Shown one piece after another: positions 15,309 through 23,958 of a stretch of DNA of 35,413 nucleotides; within the stretch, counting starts at the first letter, position 1; every line of letters begins with the position of its first letter. This DNA comes from Photorhabdus khanii NC19 (GTDB lineage Bacteria > Pseudomonadota > Gammaproteobacteria > Enterobacterales > Enterobacteriaceae), in NCBI RefSeq assembly GCF_000517265.1, contig NZ_AYSJ01000003.1, forward strand, positions 1 to 35,413, in the 5' to 3' direction. The position numbers were made by a program, and so were the translations under genes. The notes beneath the pieces are model-generated. The model searched no databases and was not told the DNA's origin. It saw only the letters and a program-made list of their open reading frames with translations.

Positions 15309-15772
15309 TGTTTAGTTTCCTCATAATTGATTTGGGCTAACGGCGGGCCATCCGGTGACTCACTATCTTCGATAAATACACTTTCAGTCGCAAAATCCAG
15401 CGTGTATTGCCACAAGCCAGCTATCTCACCGAGAAATGTATCCCGTACCAGCCAACATTTACGTTGGCAGTTCGGTGGTTGGAATCCACCGAGAACCCGG
15501 CGTACATCATCCAGTGTGGCAACGGCTCCGTGACGTCCATTAAGTTGACGAAAAACGATAGTGGCATTGAGCATGACAGTTTGTGTCTGCAATACTGCCC
15601 CAACATCTTCAGGCTTATCAAAGCGAGAGCCGGGATAGCTGATTAAAATGGCTCCCACGGGATGGTTCAGCCTGAATTCAGTCGGCCTTTCAGGGAAATA
15701 CTCCACCTGTAAGCTAGGTAGCTTTTCTTTTAACCTCATGACGATGGCATCAATGATCGGCGAAACATCCAT
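15305..15772 (-). CDS. Mu gp37-like tail completion protein
   Basis: A 155-residue protein with the gp37 (DUF1834) pattern: IIDAIVMRLKEKLPSLQVEYFPERP, then HPVGAILISYPGSRF, VMLNATIVFRQLNGRHGAVATLDDVRRVLGGFQPPNCQRKCWLVRDTFLGE and LWQYTLDFATESVFIED. In Mu-like phages this family probably acts at the head-tail joint or as tail terminator. It sits between gp36 and the sheath, in Mu order, with a 4-base overlap to the following gene. Length agrees with the family (about 150-180 residues). Confidence 0.88.
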   Translation of the reverse strand: MDVSPIIDAIVMRLKEKLPSLQVEYFPERPTEFRLNHPVGAILISYPGSRFDKPEDVGAVLQTQTVMLNATIVFRQLNGRHGAVATLDDVRRVLGGFQPPNCQRKCWLVRDTFLGEIAGLWQYTLDFATESVFIEDSESPDGPPLAQINYEETKQ

Positions 15773-16209
15773 TAGTATTTCTCCAACATCCCTTGACTTC
15801 CCCCAAAGGTGGGATGACGCGCTCGAACACGAAACTCTCCCGGCTCAGGAGCATCTTTTCCTGTGGAAAGCAGGCCCAGTGTCAGTTTGGCATCACGAAT
15901 GTCAGCCAGTTGGCGCAAAACAATTTTGTAATCATCTATCACGGCTTCAGGAACAGAGCCTTCTGGACGGCGGGCATACAACCGATAGCGTGTTAACGTA
16001 ATAGCAGCATCGCGTAATACCGTGGGAACCTCCGCCAGAGGCAGGATGTAACGCCCGCGTAAATGGGCATCAATAAGTTCATCGGCATAGCGAATGACAC
16101 TGTTAACCACAGTTTCATTGATCGTCTGGGCATTAGGCTCTTCGTTAGACAGCCATATCAATGATTGCGTTGGTATCTGTCCTTGCAGATCTGCCAATGA
16201 GCAATACAT
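15772..16209 (-). CDS. Mu gp36-like head completion protein (DUF1320)
   Basis: This 145-residue protein starts MYCSLADLQGQIP at 16209, one base after the upstream stop. A longer open frame begins inside the neighbouring gene and is rejected. Conserved blocks are QTINETVVNSVIRYADELIDAHLRGRYILPL and VPTVLRDAAITLTRYRLYARRPEG...EAVIDDYKIVLRQLADIRDAKLTLGL, characteristic of DUF1320/gp36, the connector-adaptor protein that joins the portal to the neck. Short overlaps and gaps place it in a tightly packed late operon. Confidence 0.9.
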   Translation of the reverse strand: MYCSLADLQGQIPTQSLIWLSNEEPNAQTINETVVNSVIRYADELIDAHLRGRYILPLAEVPTVLRDAAITLTRYRLYARRPEGSVPEAVIDDYKIVLRQLADIRDAKLTLGLLSTGKDAPEPGEFRVRARHPTFGGSQGMLEKY

Positions 16210-16210
16210 G

Positions 16211-16561
16211 TCATACACCACGTAAGATGCGAATAACATTGCCAGCAGCCGTGGCCTCATCCAGCGCAAATCCGATAGATGTTCCGGCAGCATTCTCCGC
16301 AGAACTTAGTGGTACTGCGCAAGCATTCTTATCCGACTGTACGACTTGCCCACGAGCTATTGGCCCACCTGCTTCAACAGCAATAATACCCAAGACATTG
16401 ACTGGAATAGCATCACCTGCTTTCGCATCCATTTCCGCTATACCAAGTGCAACGGCTCCAGCCTGACAAGGGGCATTATCGGCACCCACCAAACGATGCT
16501 GTACGATATTAGCCGTGGCGATGATGGTCGTGGTCAATACGGGTTGTTGTGTTACTGCCAT
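16211..16561 (-). CDS. head decoration-like protein (DUF2190 family)
   Basis: This 116-residue protein is alanine-, glycine- and valine-rich and mostly strands (IATANIVQHRLVGADNAPCQAGAVALGIAEMDAKAGDAIPVNVLGIIAVEAGGPIARGQVV). This is the pattern of DUF2190 proteins encoded directly after the capsid in Mu- and lambda-like phages, taken to be capsid decoration or stabilising proteins. It lies 11 bases after the capsid gene and one base before gp36. No signal or membrane segment. Virion role is inferred from family and position. Confidence 0.82.
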   Translation of the reverse strand: MAVTQQPVLTTTIIATANIVQHRLVGADNAPCQAGAVALGIAEMDAKAGDAIPVNVLGIIAVEAGGPIARGQVVQSDKNACAVPLSSAENAAGTSIGFALDEATAAGNVIRILRGV

Positions 16562-16572
16562 GATTGTTCCTC

Positions 16573-17508
16573 TTACTTCACAATATTGGTAATCAGATAG
16601 CCAGCATCACCTCCAACAACCGCAACTTTATAAATATCGGTATAACGGCAGTAATTCACCTTGCCGCCAACACCCGGATATTTATCCGCTACAGGCATTC
16701 CTTTGCGGCGAAACATATAACCAAATGAAGGCTCATACTCATCGGCGCTTTCTGCTCCTGCCTGCGGAAGTGATACGTAATGCAACATCAAATTATCAGC
16801 CCAGATATCAACGGGATTTTCTTTAATGCTTGGGGTAGAAACTGGTTCACCAACGACAACGTTCTGGATTTGGAAAAGATCTTTGAGTATTTCTATTGTG
16901 ATACGTTTACGTTCGTTGGCTCCAATAGCTGCCTGAATTTCAGGATGAAACTTCAACAGTGACATCACGCTAGCCCCCATAGTCATGAGGTTTGGACGTA
17001 CACCAATGGCAGTACGAACAACATCAATTCCAGCTTCAATGACTTTGATTGGACTACCTTTGCCGCCAACCCAACGTTCATTAACTGTCAGACTCTTCAC
17101 TGAGTCACTGAGGTAAACCGCAGGGTCTTGTGCCAATCGAGCTGCATACAGTTCGCGTTTGAGATTCACGCCATTGGTGGAACGACGGATTGCCTTTGCT
17201 TCTTCATTAAATAAAGATTCTGATTTCTCGCGATAATCAACAGGTGTAGCTAGATCATGCTCGTTGAGCACGATATCTAACGAAGAACCTTTCTCACGGA
17301 TCAAAACGTTACTGTTGGCACCAACAGCACGCTTGGTGTCATATTCCACAAAAGCACTTTTACCAAATGTCGGCACACTAGCACCTTCTTTTTCCATTTC
17401 GACGACAGGGAAAAGATGTTCGCCAATGAATGCCGCATTTTTATAACCACGTGCAACACTGGTTAGCACAGGGTCAACAATACGTTTGCCTTTCAAATAA
17501 TCAGACAT
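16573..17508 (-). CDS. major capsid protein (Mu gpT-like)
   Basis: A 311-residue coat protein of the Mu T/HK97-fold family. It begins SDYLKGKRIVDPVLTSVARGYKNAAFIGEHLFPVVEMEKEGASVPTFGKSAFVEYDTKRA, the typical N-arm and E-loop region. A helix at VIKVIEAGIDVVRTAIGVRPNLMTMGASVMSLLKFHPEIQAAI and the stretch DIWADNLMLHYVSLPQAG...FGYMFRRKGMPV fit the spine helix and A domain. The length matches Mu T (305 residues). It is followed by the decoration protein and preceded by the protease/scaffold gene, the standard head order. Confidence 0.92.
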   Translation of the reverse strand: MSDYLKGKRIVDPVLTSVARGYKNAAFIGEHLFPVVEMEKEGASVPTFGKSAFVEYDTKRAVGANSNVLIREKGSSLDIVLNEHDLATPVDYREKSESLFNEEAKAIRRSTNGVNLKRELYAARLAQDPAVYLSDSVKSLTVNERWVGGKGSPIKVIEAGIDVVRTAIGVRPNLMTMGASVMSLLKFHPEIQAAIGANERKRITIEILKDLFQIQNVVVGEPVSTPSIKENPVDIWADNLMLHYVSLPQAGAESADEYEPSFGYMFRRKGMPVADKYPGVGGKVNYCRYTDIYKVAVVGGDAGYLITNIVK

Positions 17509-17539
17509 TTATCTCTCCTTAATAGTTCCGGTCGCAGTG

Positions 17540-18007
17540 TTACAGACAGCGGGCAACGGCTACGTCGTAACTGATACCTTCTTTCTTCGCCAGAGCGACG
17601 GCTTTTTGATGCAGCGCCAGACGCTCAGGATCTGCATCAGAAAACTCAGCAATATCTGATGACGAGTTTTGGTCAACCCGGTCTTTTGTTGCATGTTCGC
17701 CAAAATCAATAACAGGCTGGGCAGAACTCAGCAGATCTTTAAACGCGGTAGCCAATGGTTTTTTCACATCACTTTCAGCAAACTCGACAAGGGAATCTCC
17801 TTGAGTTACAGCGTCCAGCAAGGCGACCACGACAGATTGGGCAGCAGGCGCCAATTTGCCGTCTGCGACCAGCTTTTCGGCAAATGCCACGTTTCCGGCA
17901 TGTTGCTCAGTTTGTTTGCGCTTTGCGTCGGCAGCATCACGGGCAACAAGCTGTTCTTTCAGGCGGGTGTTTTCATCTTTGAGCGCCTTTTTTTCTTCAT
18001 TTGTCAC
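17540..18007 (-). CDS. internal scaffold protein (Mu gpZ-like), nested in protease gene
   Basis: This 155-residue in-frame internal product starts with GTG at 18007. GAGG lies 8 bases upstream (18016-18019) with an AT-rich spacer, a strong ribosome site inside the coding region. The product consists of a charged coiled coil (TNEEKKALKDENTRLKEQL) followed by the capsid-binding tail. It mirrors Mu's I/Z gene pair, in which Z is the C-terminal half of I and is made in excess as scaffold. No start for Z is conserved by position that I can check. Confidence 0.75.
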   Translation of the reverse strand: MTNEEKKALKDENTRLKEQLVARDAADAKRKQTEQHAGNVAFAEKLVADGKLAPAAQSVVVALLDAVTQGDSLVEFAESDVKKPLATAFKDLLSSAQPVIDFGEHATKDRVDQNSSSDIAEFSDADPERLALHQKAVALAKKEGISYDVAVARCL

Positions 18008-18634
18008 GATGTTTTCCTCACGTTGATGTGTGTTATTGGGTTCATGAAAGGCAAGAGCAGACTGAGTCGTGCTATAAGCTTCTTCACGTAATGAATCCAC
18101 CTGCCAAGAAGGAAGCGCTTTGTCTGCTTCGTCCATACCGAATTTACTGATCAAAAATTCTCGCAAACGCCCCCAAAGTGAAGCGTTGGTGATGTCACTC
18201 CAATCAGAGAACTCCACGACACCATGTTCTTGCTCGCTGAATTCAGCCTGCTTCAGTCCTTTAATTGCGGGTGGCTGCGCGCCCAAAAAGCCGACATGAC
18301 GCAAATAGAGCACGCCGGGTTTAGGGTTGTTTGGGGAATCTGGTAAATAGAAAGAAGCAGAGATTTTTTTATAGCGGCCTGCATCGACCAGTTCAGCGAA
18401 CTGAACATCAACCTGTTGAGGCTCTGCAATCAAATCATCACCGGAAGACGTCAGCGATTTAACCCAACCATAGGCGGGTAAATTGTCTTTGGGATGCCCA
18501 ATCACAATTGGTGCTTCATGCAACGATGAATCATAAGCCTTTGCACAAGCTTGCAAATCTGCGGGGCTGAACGGCAATTGTTTGCCATGCATATCGGTAT
18601 GTGTACCGGATTTGAAAATGTGAAGTGACTTCAT
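17540..18634 (-). CDS. head maturation protease with C-terminal scaffold (Mu gpI-like)
   Basis: This 364-residue protein starts MKSLHIFKSGTHTDMHG at 18634. The N-terminal ~140 residues have the gpI protease pattern: LPFSPADLQACAKAYDSSLHEAPIVIGHPKDNLPAYGWVKSL, then YKKISASFYLPDSPNNP and LRHVGFLGAQPPAIKGL. The C-terminal half is a charged coiled region (NEEKKALKDENTRLKEQLVARDAADAKRKQTEQ), the scaffold. In Mu the same gene also yields the scaffold Z from an internal start, and an equivalent start exists here at 18007. The protease is expected to remove scaffold during head maturation. Confidence 0.9.
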   Translation of the reverse strand: MKSLHIFKSGTHTDMHGKQLPFSPADLQACAKAYDSSLHEAPIVIGHPKDNLPAYGWVKSLTSSGDDLIAEPQQVDVQFAELVDAGRYKKISASFYLPDSPNNPKPGVLYLRHVGFLGAQPPAIKGLKQAEFSEQEHGVVEFSDWSDITNASLWGRLREFLISKFGMDEADKALPSWQVDSLREEAYSTTQSALAFHEPNNTHQREENIVTNEEKKALKDENTRLKEQLVARDAADAKRKQTEQHAGNVAFAEKLVADGKLAPAAQSVVVALLDAVTQGDSLVEFAESDVKKPLATAFKDLLSSAQPVIDFGEHATKDRVDQNSSSDIAEFSDADPERLALHQKAVALAKKEGISYDVAVARCL

Positions 18635-18676
18635 TTCACTGCCTCTATTACGTTGATAGAGGCAGTTTCTCCACAA

Positions 18677-18835
18677 TTAGAAAAAACCACTTTTAATCTG
18701 CTTTAGAAAAGACTTGGGAAGGAAATAAGAAGATGGAACTGCGTGCAATTAGATATCGAAAATTTGAGTCTGTAAACGCTTTATAAAGTCTTTTACGAAT
18801 GACAATGATAAATCACCCGCATAGGGAGGAAAAGT
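18677..18835. other. gap between G-like and protease genes
   Basis: A 159-base gap in an otherwise packed operon, in the position where Mu has its C-dependent late promoter PI (upstream of gene I). I see no clear -10/-35 pair or activator dyad here, and only a tiny ORF (18733-18786) on the plus strand. Confidence 0.35.
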
Positions 18836-19285
18836 TTAACGATGCGCCGCTGATTCAAGATGTCGTTGAATGGTGCTTAATACAGCTCTTGCTGCATCTG
18901 GTGATAATTCGCCTTGTTCTGTTACGGGCAGATAAGGCCGGGCTGGTAGCAATAAAGATTGATTGCGGCCAGTTTTACCTCCCAATTGATGAATACGCCC
19001 GTAGACTAAGTTTGTACCGACAACTGCCGTATGGGAATCATAGCGGGTACTGACTGAACTCATCAAACGAGCAGTTTTTTGCAGCGTTTGACCACCACGT
19101 TCCTTTGCAGCTACAGAGGGTATCCATGCCGGACGCCCTTCAGATTCAAAGTTAAAGGCGGTTTCTGCTGACAATGTCGCAGCAATTTTACGCATGGCAG
19201 GTGTCAGATCATTAGCAGCCAATTCTAATGCACGTAATCCACGTCTTAGGTCTTCATCATTAATGGTGATAGTAAGATTATTCAT
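18836..19285 (-). CDS. virion morphogenesis protein (Mu gpG-like)
   Basis: This 149-residue protein matches the phage virion morphogenesis/tail completion S family: ITINDEDLRRGLRALELAANDLTPAMRKIAATLSAETAFNFESEGRPAWIPSVAAKERGGQTLQKTARLMSSVSTRYDSHTAVVGTNLVYGRIHQLGG. P2 gpS and Mu gpG are involved in tail completion and head-tail joining. It overlaps the F gene end by 8 bases and is followed by a 159-base gap before the protease, so it closes the first late gene block. Length agrees with Mu gpG (about 156). Confidence 0.9.
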   Translation of the reverse strand: MNNLTITINDEDLRRGLRALELAANDLTPAMRKIAATLSAETAFNFESEGRPAWIPSVAAKERGGQTLQKTARLMSSVSTRYDSHTAVVGTNLVYGRIHQLGGKTGRNQSLLLPARPYLPVTEQGELSPDAARAVLSTIQRHLESAAHR

Positions 19286-20108
19286 TCTGTCCTCTTAGTT
19301 CGCGGTGGGCCAGTCCAGATAGCTTTCCCTGATATCTGGTCAAATCGGGACGATATGCTGCCCCCGGCGAATATGACCAACCTACATCAGTCGCCACTTT
19401 TGTTATACCTGTGTTGAATGTAGCAACGGGCTGCATCTCACCTGTTTTTTGTGAAACCAATTTCAACTCCCAGCCCATTGCTTTACCTGAATTCATAACT
19501 TTCATCCCTCTGGCACGAACGTCATCATGACTGAGAGCAATCACACTGCAACGGCAACGCCAACCATTAGGAGGATAGAAAGCTTGCCAAAATGGGTCGT
19601 CAGAGCGAAATACCAAACCATGCAATGCGAGATGGCCCTTGCGTGTATGGTTATCACTGATCCCTGTATACATCCAGTACGGTCGGTCATCAACATTTTC
19701 CATTTGTTCGGCCCAACGGCCTGCACTGTACAACACTGACATGTTGGTACGAAAGATAGTATCAAGGCGCCACGGGCTACCTTGTTGAACAGTGACACGT
19801 TCCCCTGTAACGAGGTCATCGGTTTCTTTCGTTCCCCACCATCCCTTACGTCTTAATGTTGGCTCCAGCTCCTGACGAAACCAACGATCAGTCTTGCCTT
19901 CATCCAGTGCCTGCTGTAGCGCCTGGCGCATATCTTCCAGAATATCCAGACGCGTGACTTTCGCCACCGTGAATGCACGGGAATGAGTCTCTTGCCAAAG
20001 TTCTTCCCAATCCCACGTTATCTTGTAGCCCTTAGATTGCAGATAACCAATGGCTCTCTTGGGAGGTAATGTCATGCAATACGCCAGTTCAGGCGTGGTT
20101 ATGCTCAT
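19278..20108 (-). CDS. minor head protein F (Mu gp30, SPP1 gp7-like)
   Basis: A 276-residue protein starting MSITTPELAYCMTLPPKRAIGYLQSKGY, 20 bases inside the portal gene end. It has the phage Mu F-like fold: a helical N-terminal part (RAFTVAKVTRLDILEDMRQALQQALDEGKTDRWFRQELEPTL) and a C-terminal domain with YWMYTGISDNHTRKGHLALHGLVFRSDDPFW and PPNGWRCRCSVIALS, the conserved cysteine-containing end. F-type proteins sit with the portal and are packaged or injected with DNA. Overlaps on both sides indicate translational coupling. Confidence 0.92.
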   Translation of the reverse strand: MSITTPELAYCMTLPPKRAIGYLQSKGYKITWDWEELWQETHSRAFTVAKVTRLDILEDMRQALQQALDEGKTDRWFRQELEPTLRRKGWWGTKETDDLVTGERVTVQQGSPWRLDTIFRTNMSVLYSAGRWAEQMENVDDRPYWMYTGISDNHTRKGHLALHGLVFRSDDPFWQAFYPPNGWRCRCSVIALSHDDVRARGMKVMNSGKAMGWELKLVSQKTGEMQPVATFNTGITKVATDVGWSYSPGAAYRPDLTRYQGKLSGLAHRELRGQNE

Positions 20109-21582
20109 GCAAGCGCCCCCAAATGTTAGACACAAACAAAACCCGCGCTAGCCGCTCTTGCAAGCCATCTGCGTCCATTTGTGGATAAAGCTCGGCTAAC
20201 TCTCCTATAAGATCGCTGGGATTAGCACCGTTTTGAACACGATGGAATAAAGGAGCCAGTAGAGATTTCAACGATTCATTCAATGATCCTTCATTCATCA
20301 AAATATCCAGCGCTTCATCTAAGGTGTCCTGTGCTGCTAAATCTGCGTTCACAGCTTCAGAAAACGCCAGTGGGAGTGGTGGAATAGGCGTGGTTGACAG
20401 GGTTGTTTCATCAATATCCCCATCCTGAAATTGATATTCGCGTTTCCAGTATTGCGGAGTAAATCTGACACCAGCCTGACTCAACTTAACGTCACGATTA
20501 GCCTGTGTTTCATCAACCGACCGCTGTTCCCAAAGACGATAGACCGGACATTCAACGTTACCGAAGTTCAATTCTACGACCCAGCGTATAGCCTGATTAA
20601 TGGCGCTGGTGATAACGTCAACATCAGCATCACGAATATCATCCGTTACCTCCAATCCTGCTTGTGCAGAGGCTTTATTGCTGTTTGCTTCGGTCGTTTG
20701 GTTTTGTCCCAGTAACGCAATGGAGATCTCACTGCGAGCAACGGTAATTAAGTTCTGATAAATATCACTGCTGTCTGATTTACCTGCTGCCTCTTTAATC
20801 TCAACAGAGGAATCATCAGGAATGGCGGCAACTGCATCATCAATCATCGCTTCCATCGAATCCAATAACAGATCAATTTCACTTTGTGGCGTACCTCGTG
20901 GATGCTTTCCAATTACCCACGGTGAACCATACTTCTCGGCAAAGCGTACCCAAAACTTCATGCCGCCTTTCTTAAAGGTGACGGGCCAGAAGCACATTGA
21001 TAAGTCTGGAAATCCGTAAGGGTTGTCATAAGTGGCGTCTTGACGTGGCGTTACAAATTTATAGAGAGGAACCAGTTCTCCCTCAACGCCTGCATCACGA
21101 GCACGAAAACGCAGTTGGTTATCACGGTCATAGTGGAACCAGTCAGGTGGCTTGCTAACGATATCCGTCACTGACCATGATTGATGCTGACTCCACATCA
21201 ATTCACAAGGCTGATAACCGTACAGAACCGCTTCATGCATTTCGCCAATGATGCGTGACATATCCAAATCTGCAAGCATGTCACGAATAAAGTTAAAGAC
21301 TCGTACAGGGGCATTACTACGTTCTACACCACGTTCTAGTGCTTTCACTCCGGCCTTGCGGCGGCGAATACATCCACCAACCAAAGGATCAGTACGTAAT
21401 TCACGATAGATACGAATATCCCGCCCTTGAGCTTTGAGAATAGGATCAGGGTTAGGTAGATATGTCCCCAGACTGTAGAAGTCAATGGAACGGCTACGCG
21501 ATGCAATTTGTTCAGTGAACGACTGCTTTGATTCGGAAAAGTTAATAAATTCTGTTGGTGAAACCCAGATACCACGAGACAT
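20089..21582 (-). CDS. portal protein (Mu gp29-like, DUF935)
   Basis: A 497-residue portal of the DUF935 family. Blocks seen include SRSIDFYSLGTYLPNPDPILKAQGRDIRIYRELRTDPLVGGCIRRRKAGVKAL near the start, ILADLDMSRIIGEMHEAVLYGYQPCELMW, then MKFWVRFAEKYGSPWVIGKHPRG and SSDIYQNLITVARSEISIALLGQNQTTEAN, followed by a long helical end. It forms the dodecameric DNA channel at one head vertex and the terminase docking site. It shares a TAATG junction with the terminase and overlaps F by 20 bases. Confidence 0.93.
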   Translation of the reverse strand: MSRGIWVSPTEFINFSESKQSFTEQIASRSRSIDFYSLGTYLPNPDPILKAQGRDIRIYRELRTDPLVGGCIRRRKAGVKALERGVERSNAPVRVFNFIRDMLADLDMSRIIGEMHEAVLYGYQPCELMWSQHQSWSVTDIVSKPPDWFHYDRDNQLRFRARDAGVEGELVPLYKFVTPRQDATYDNPYGFPDLSMCFWPVTFKKGGMKFWVRFAEKYGSPWVIGKHPRGTPQSEIDLLLDSMEAMIDDAVAAIPDDSSVEIKEAAGKSDSSDIYQNLITVARSEISIALLGQNQTTEANSNKASAQAGLEVTDDIRDADVDVITSAINQAIRWVVELNFGNVECPVYRLWEQRSVDETQANRDVKLSQAGVRFTPQYWKREYQFQDGDIDETTLSTTPIPPLPLAFSEAVNADLAAQDTLDEALDILMNEGSLNESLKSLLAPLFHRVQNGANPSDLIGELAELYPQMDADGLQERLARVLFVSNIWGRLHEHNHA

Positions 21583-23105
21583 TAGTATCCCTCCAGCATA
21601 CGTGCAGACTGACGGCGTCGGCGGGAACTTGCCTTCACCGGACCTTTGTTAATTTCACGGCTAGCGAAGTACGCCAGAGCAAGGGCTATCGCTGCATCAC
21701 CGTGGCGCTTGCCGCCGTCCGCTTTTGCTTTTGAGCGCTGATCAGGTACACGGGGAACACCGTTAATGACCTGTATTGCCCTCAGGTCATCCAAAGTGTC
21801 TTCGTCCTTTGGCAGCGCCTCCAGATTGCCGTCTTCCAGCGCAGCCTTCACCGGGGGCATATTGTCACGGTACCAACCTTCGGTGGGCATGACTTGCTGC
21901 ACACGGCTGGCGCCATATTTTTGCATGGCATATTCGGCCAGATAAGCACCGTTACCACGGGCATCAAAGGCTGCACCCAGCAAATTAGGAAGTCCATCCA
22001 TTAAATACCAAGTGATTTGCTCCTGTTGTTTGAATGGCACGTTGCGCAGTTCCAGCACGAACGGCACTTTGCGTACCAGATTTTTTTGTTGCAGCAATGG
22101 ATAATCTACGGACAAATCGCTACTGCGGCCAAAATCGCGTCCCAGAAACGAACGAGCATCAGAAGGCAATGCATCTAGCAACGGCTTCAGGTTGGCTTTT
22201 AGCCACTCTTCAGTATCTGTGCGGCGTATTTCATCGGATTTAAGCTCATATCCTTTCGGGCAAGTCAGTCGCAGCACTGGCGTATCGGGAGACATCCGAG
22301 ATTCAATCAAAGCACGGGACAACCAGGCTCCTCCACCATTAGCAGGAATACAGTCCAATTCTTCTGATGCCCCGGCTCCGTAAAACTTGTACACCGACAT
22401 CATCCACTGTTGTTCAGCCTCTTGTGACCATTCACGTCCGGTACGTAAGCAGACGCGGTGGAATAGTCCTTCAGTCACAGCCTTCTTAAAGGTAATACGG
22501 TGGATAACACCGTCCCTGCGTCCTGCCCGGATATCGTTCAGCAACTCATTAAACAAGTTGCTATCCCCGTCATGGGTGGAGATCACTCGCACTTTACCGC
22601 CCCAGATAAGCATGGCTAGTGCCGCTTTCAGTAATTCATCGAGCTGTTCGTGGAAAGCAGCCTCATCAATGACAATGATCCCCTGACGGCCACGCAAGTT
22701 AGACGGACGGCTAGAAAGCGCCACTACACGGAATCCAGAGCCTGGGAATTTGATAGTGAAGGTTTTGATGTGCTTATCATCTTCGTCTTCTTCCCAGAAC
22801 CCTTCCTCAATTTCACTGGCCGCATAGTTGAAGGCACGAGCCCACATTGCACAGGCTTGAATATATTCAATGGTCATATCTTGGTTATAGGCGATGTAAT
22901 ACACATTCATGCCACCAGCAGCGGTAGAAGATGCAGCGATGAGTACATTATCTGACGCTTCAGCCCAAGTAATTCCCGTTCGACGACTCTTCTCATTGAC
23001 TTTAAGAGGAGACGAATCGGCCACCCATCGTTGCTGGTATGGCAATAAGACGACAGGTGCTGCTATTGAGGAAGTATCTGGTAGGACAGGTGCAAGCAGA
23101 TTCAT
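21582..23105 (-). CDS. terminase large subunit (Mu gp28-like)
   Basis: A 507-residue packaging motor. The ATPase part has the Walker A-like SRRTGITW at residues 40-47 (after LPYQQRWVADSSPLKVNEK) and Walker B VIDEAAFHE at about 145-153. The C-terminal nuclease domain shows FLGRDFGRSSDLSV, AAFDARGNGAYLAEYA and KRHGDAAIALALAYF, the acidic residues of an RNase H-like fold. Mu-like terminases cut at fixed ends plus host DNA by headful. It overlaps gp27 by 4 bases. Length agrees with Mu gp28 (about 550). Confidence 0.93.
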   Translation of the reverse strand: MNLLAPVLPDTSSIAAPVVLLPYQQRWVADSSPLKVNEKSRRTGITWAEASDNVLIAASSTAAGGMNVYYIAYNQDMTIEYIQACAMWARAFNYAASEIEEGFWEEDEDDKHIKTFTIKFPGSGFRVVALSSRPSNLRGRQGIIVIDEAAFHEQLDELLKAALAMLIWGGKVRVISTHDGDSNLFNELLNDIRAGRRDGVIHRITFKKAVTEGLFHRVCLRTGREWSQEAEQQWMMSVYKFYGAGASEELDCIPANGGGAWLSRALIESRMSPDTPVLRLTCPKGYELKSDEIRRTDTEEWLKANLKPLLDALPSDARSFLGRDFGRSSDLSVDYPLLQQKNLVRKVPFVLELRNVPFKQQEQITWYLMDGLPNLLGAAFDARGNGAYLAEYAMQKYGASRVQQVMPTEGWYRDNMPPVKAALEDGNLEALPKDEDTLDDLRAIQVINGVPRVPDQRSKAKADGGKRHGDAAIALALAYFASREINKGPVKASSRRRRQSARMLEGY

Positions 23106-23647
23106 GTAGCAATTCCCAATATTTCCCGACGTAATGCAGCAACTGCTTCGGCAGATAATCCACCTTTGCGTGCAATTTTCTCTGCATTACTTGCAGCAGC
23201 TTCAGCCCGTGCCCGGACTTCAGATTGGAATTTTTTCAGATTCACGCTAGCACGAGAAAGTGTAGCTACGTTTTTCGCAACCTTTGAGAGCAATGTGACG
23301 CGTTCTTTCGGATTAATTTCTCCTTCTTCAGCCTCCTGGAGTTGAATAATACTTTCAAAAAGTTCAGTCTGAATTAAAGCAATCACAGCCTCAGAACGTG
23401 CATCTTGATCATCCACTGCACCTTCTGTAAGCATCCTTGCTGCTTCTGTTGCCGCCCGTATTGCACCGTATCGCTTTTCTATTTTTTGTCCATAACGGTG
23501 AATAGCAGACTTACTGATTACATAACCTTGATCACGCAGTAAGGTTTCGAGTTCTTGGTATCTACTAAACCCTGATTCAGTCAACGTCCTCTCCAACCAG
23601 CGCCGAATGTCTTCAGGGAGTTTATTGATTGTGCTTCGACGCGCCAT
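23102..23647 (-). CDS. small terminase subunit (Mu gp27, DUF3486)
   Basis: This 181-residue protein begins MARRSTINKLPEDIRRWLERTLTESGFSRYQELETLLRDQGYVISKSAIHRYGQKIEKR, an N-terminal helix-turn-helix shared by DUF3486/gp27 proteins. A long helical region follows (VIALIQTELFESIIQLQEAEEGEINPKERVTLLSKVAKNVATLSRASVNLKKFQSEVRARAEAAASNAEKIARKGGLSAEAVAALRREILGI). It should recognise the phage end and recruit the large subunit to start packaging. It overlaps terminase by ATGA and gp26 by one base. Confidence 0.92.
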   Translation of the reverse strand: MARRSTINKLPEDIRRWLERTLTESGFSRYQELETLLRDQGYVISKSAIHRYGQKIEKRYGAIRAATEAARMLTEGAVDDQDARSEAVIALIQTELFESIIQLQEAEEGEINPKERVTLLSKVAKNVATLSRASVNLKKFQSEVRARAEAAASNAEKIARKGGLSAEAVAALRREILGIAT

Positions 23648-23958
23648 TATTCACTCCAGTATTTTTCAGGACGAGCAATACCAAGACAGCATTCGACCGT
23701 ATATTCAACAACATCAACACCAATACGAGTTAAGTCAGCAAACCAACTACCCGATGGCTGTTTATTGAGGTCAATTAATTTACTGCCTGCCAGATAATCC
23801 AATTCTTTCCGTAATTCCAATGCAGTGACGTCAGGATAAATCGCGCGAGATATATCCAATAACAGCGTTTCACTGGCGGTATATGGGCGAGTTTTATTCA
23901 GTGCGACCAACAGACTCCAACGCAATGATTCACGACGAACACGGGCAACATCAATCAT
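23647..23958 (-). CDS. Mu gp26-like phage protein with winged-helix pattern
   Basis: A 103-residue protein starting MIDVARVRRESLRWSLLVALNKTRPYTASETLLLDISRAIYPDVTALELRKELDYLAGSKLIDL. The ATG at 23958 is preferred because GGAGG lies 5-6 bases ahead; the TTG at 23973 has no such site. The helix pattern with ...TALELRKELDYLAGSKLIDLNKQPSGSWFADLTRIGVDVVEYT looks like a winged helix with a wing at GSWFADLT. Mu gp26 has no known role. Its place before the small terminase suggests a packaging or late regulatory role. Confidence 0.75.
   Translation of the reverse strand: MIDVARVRRESLRWSLLVALNKTRPYTASETLLLDISRAIYPDVTALELRKELDYLAGSKLIDLNKQPSGSWFADLTRIGVDVVEYTVECCLGIARPEKYWSE

Noticed and set aside
18733-18786. 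17-codon plus-strand ORF between the G-like and protease genes
   Set aside because: Too short, opposite to the operon, and without supporting context beyond a chance AGGAAA upstream.
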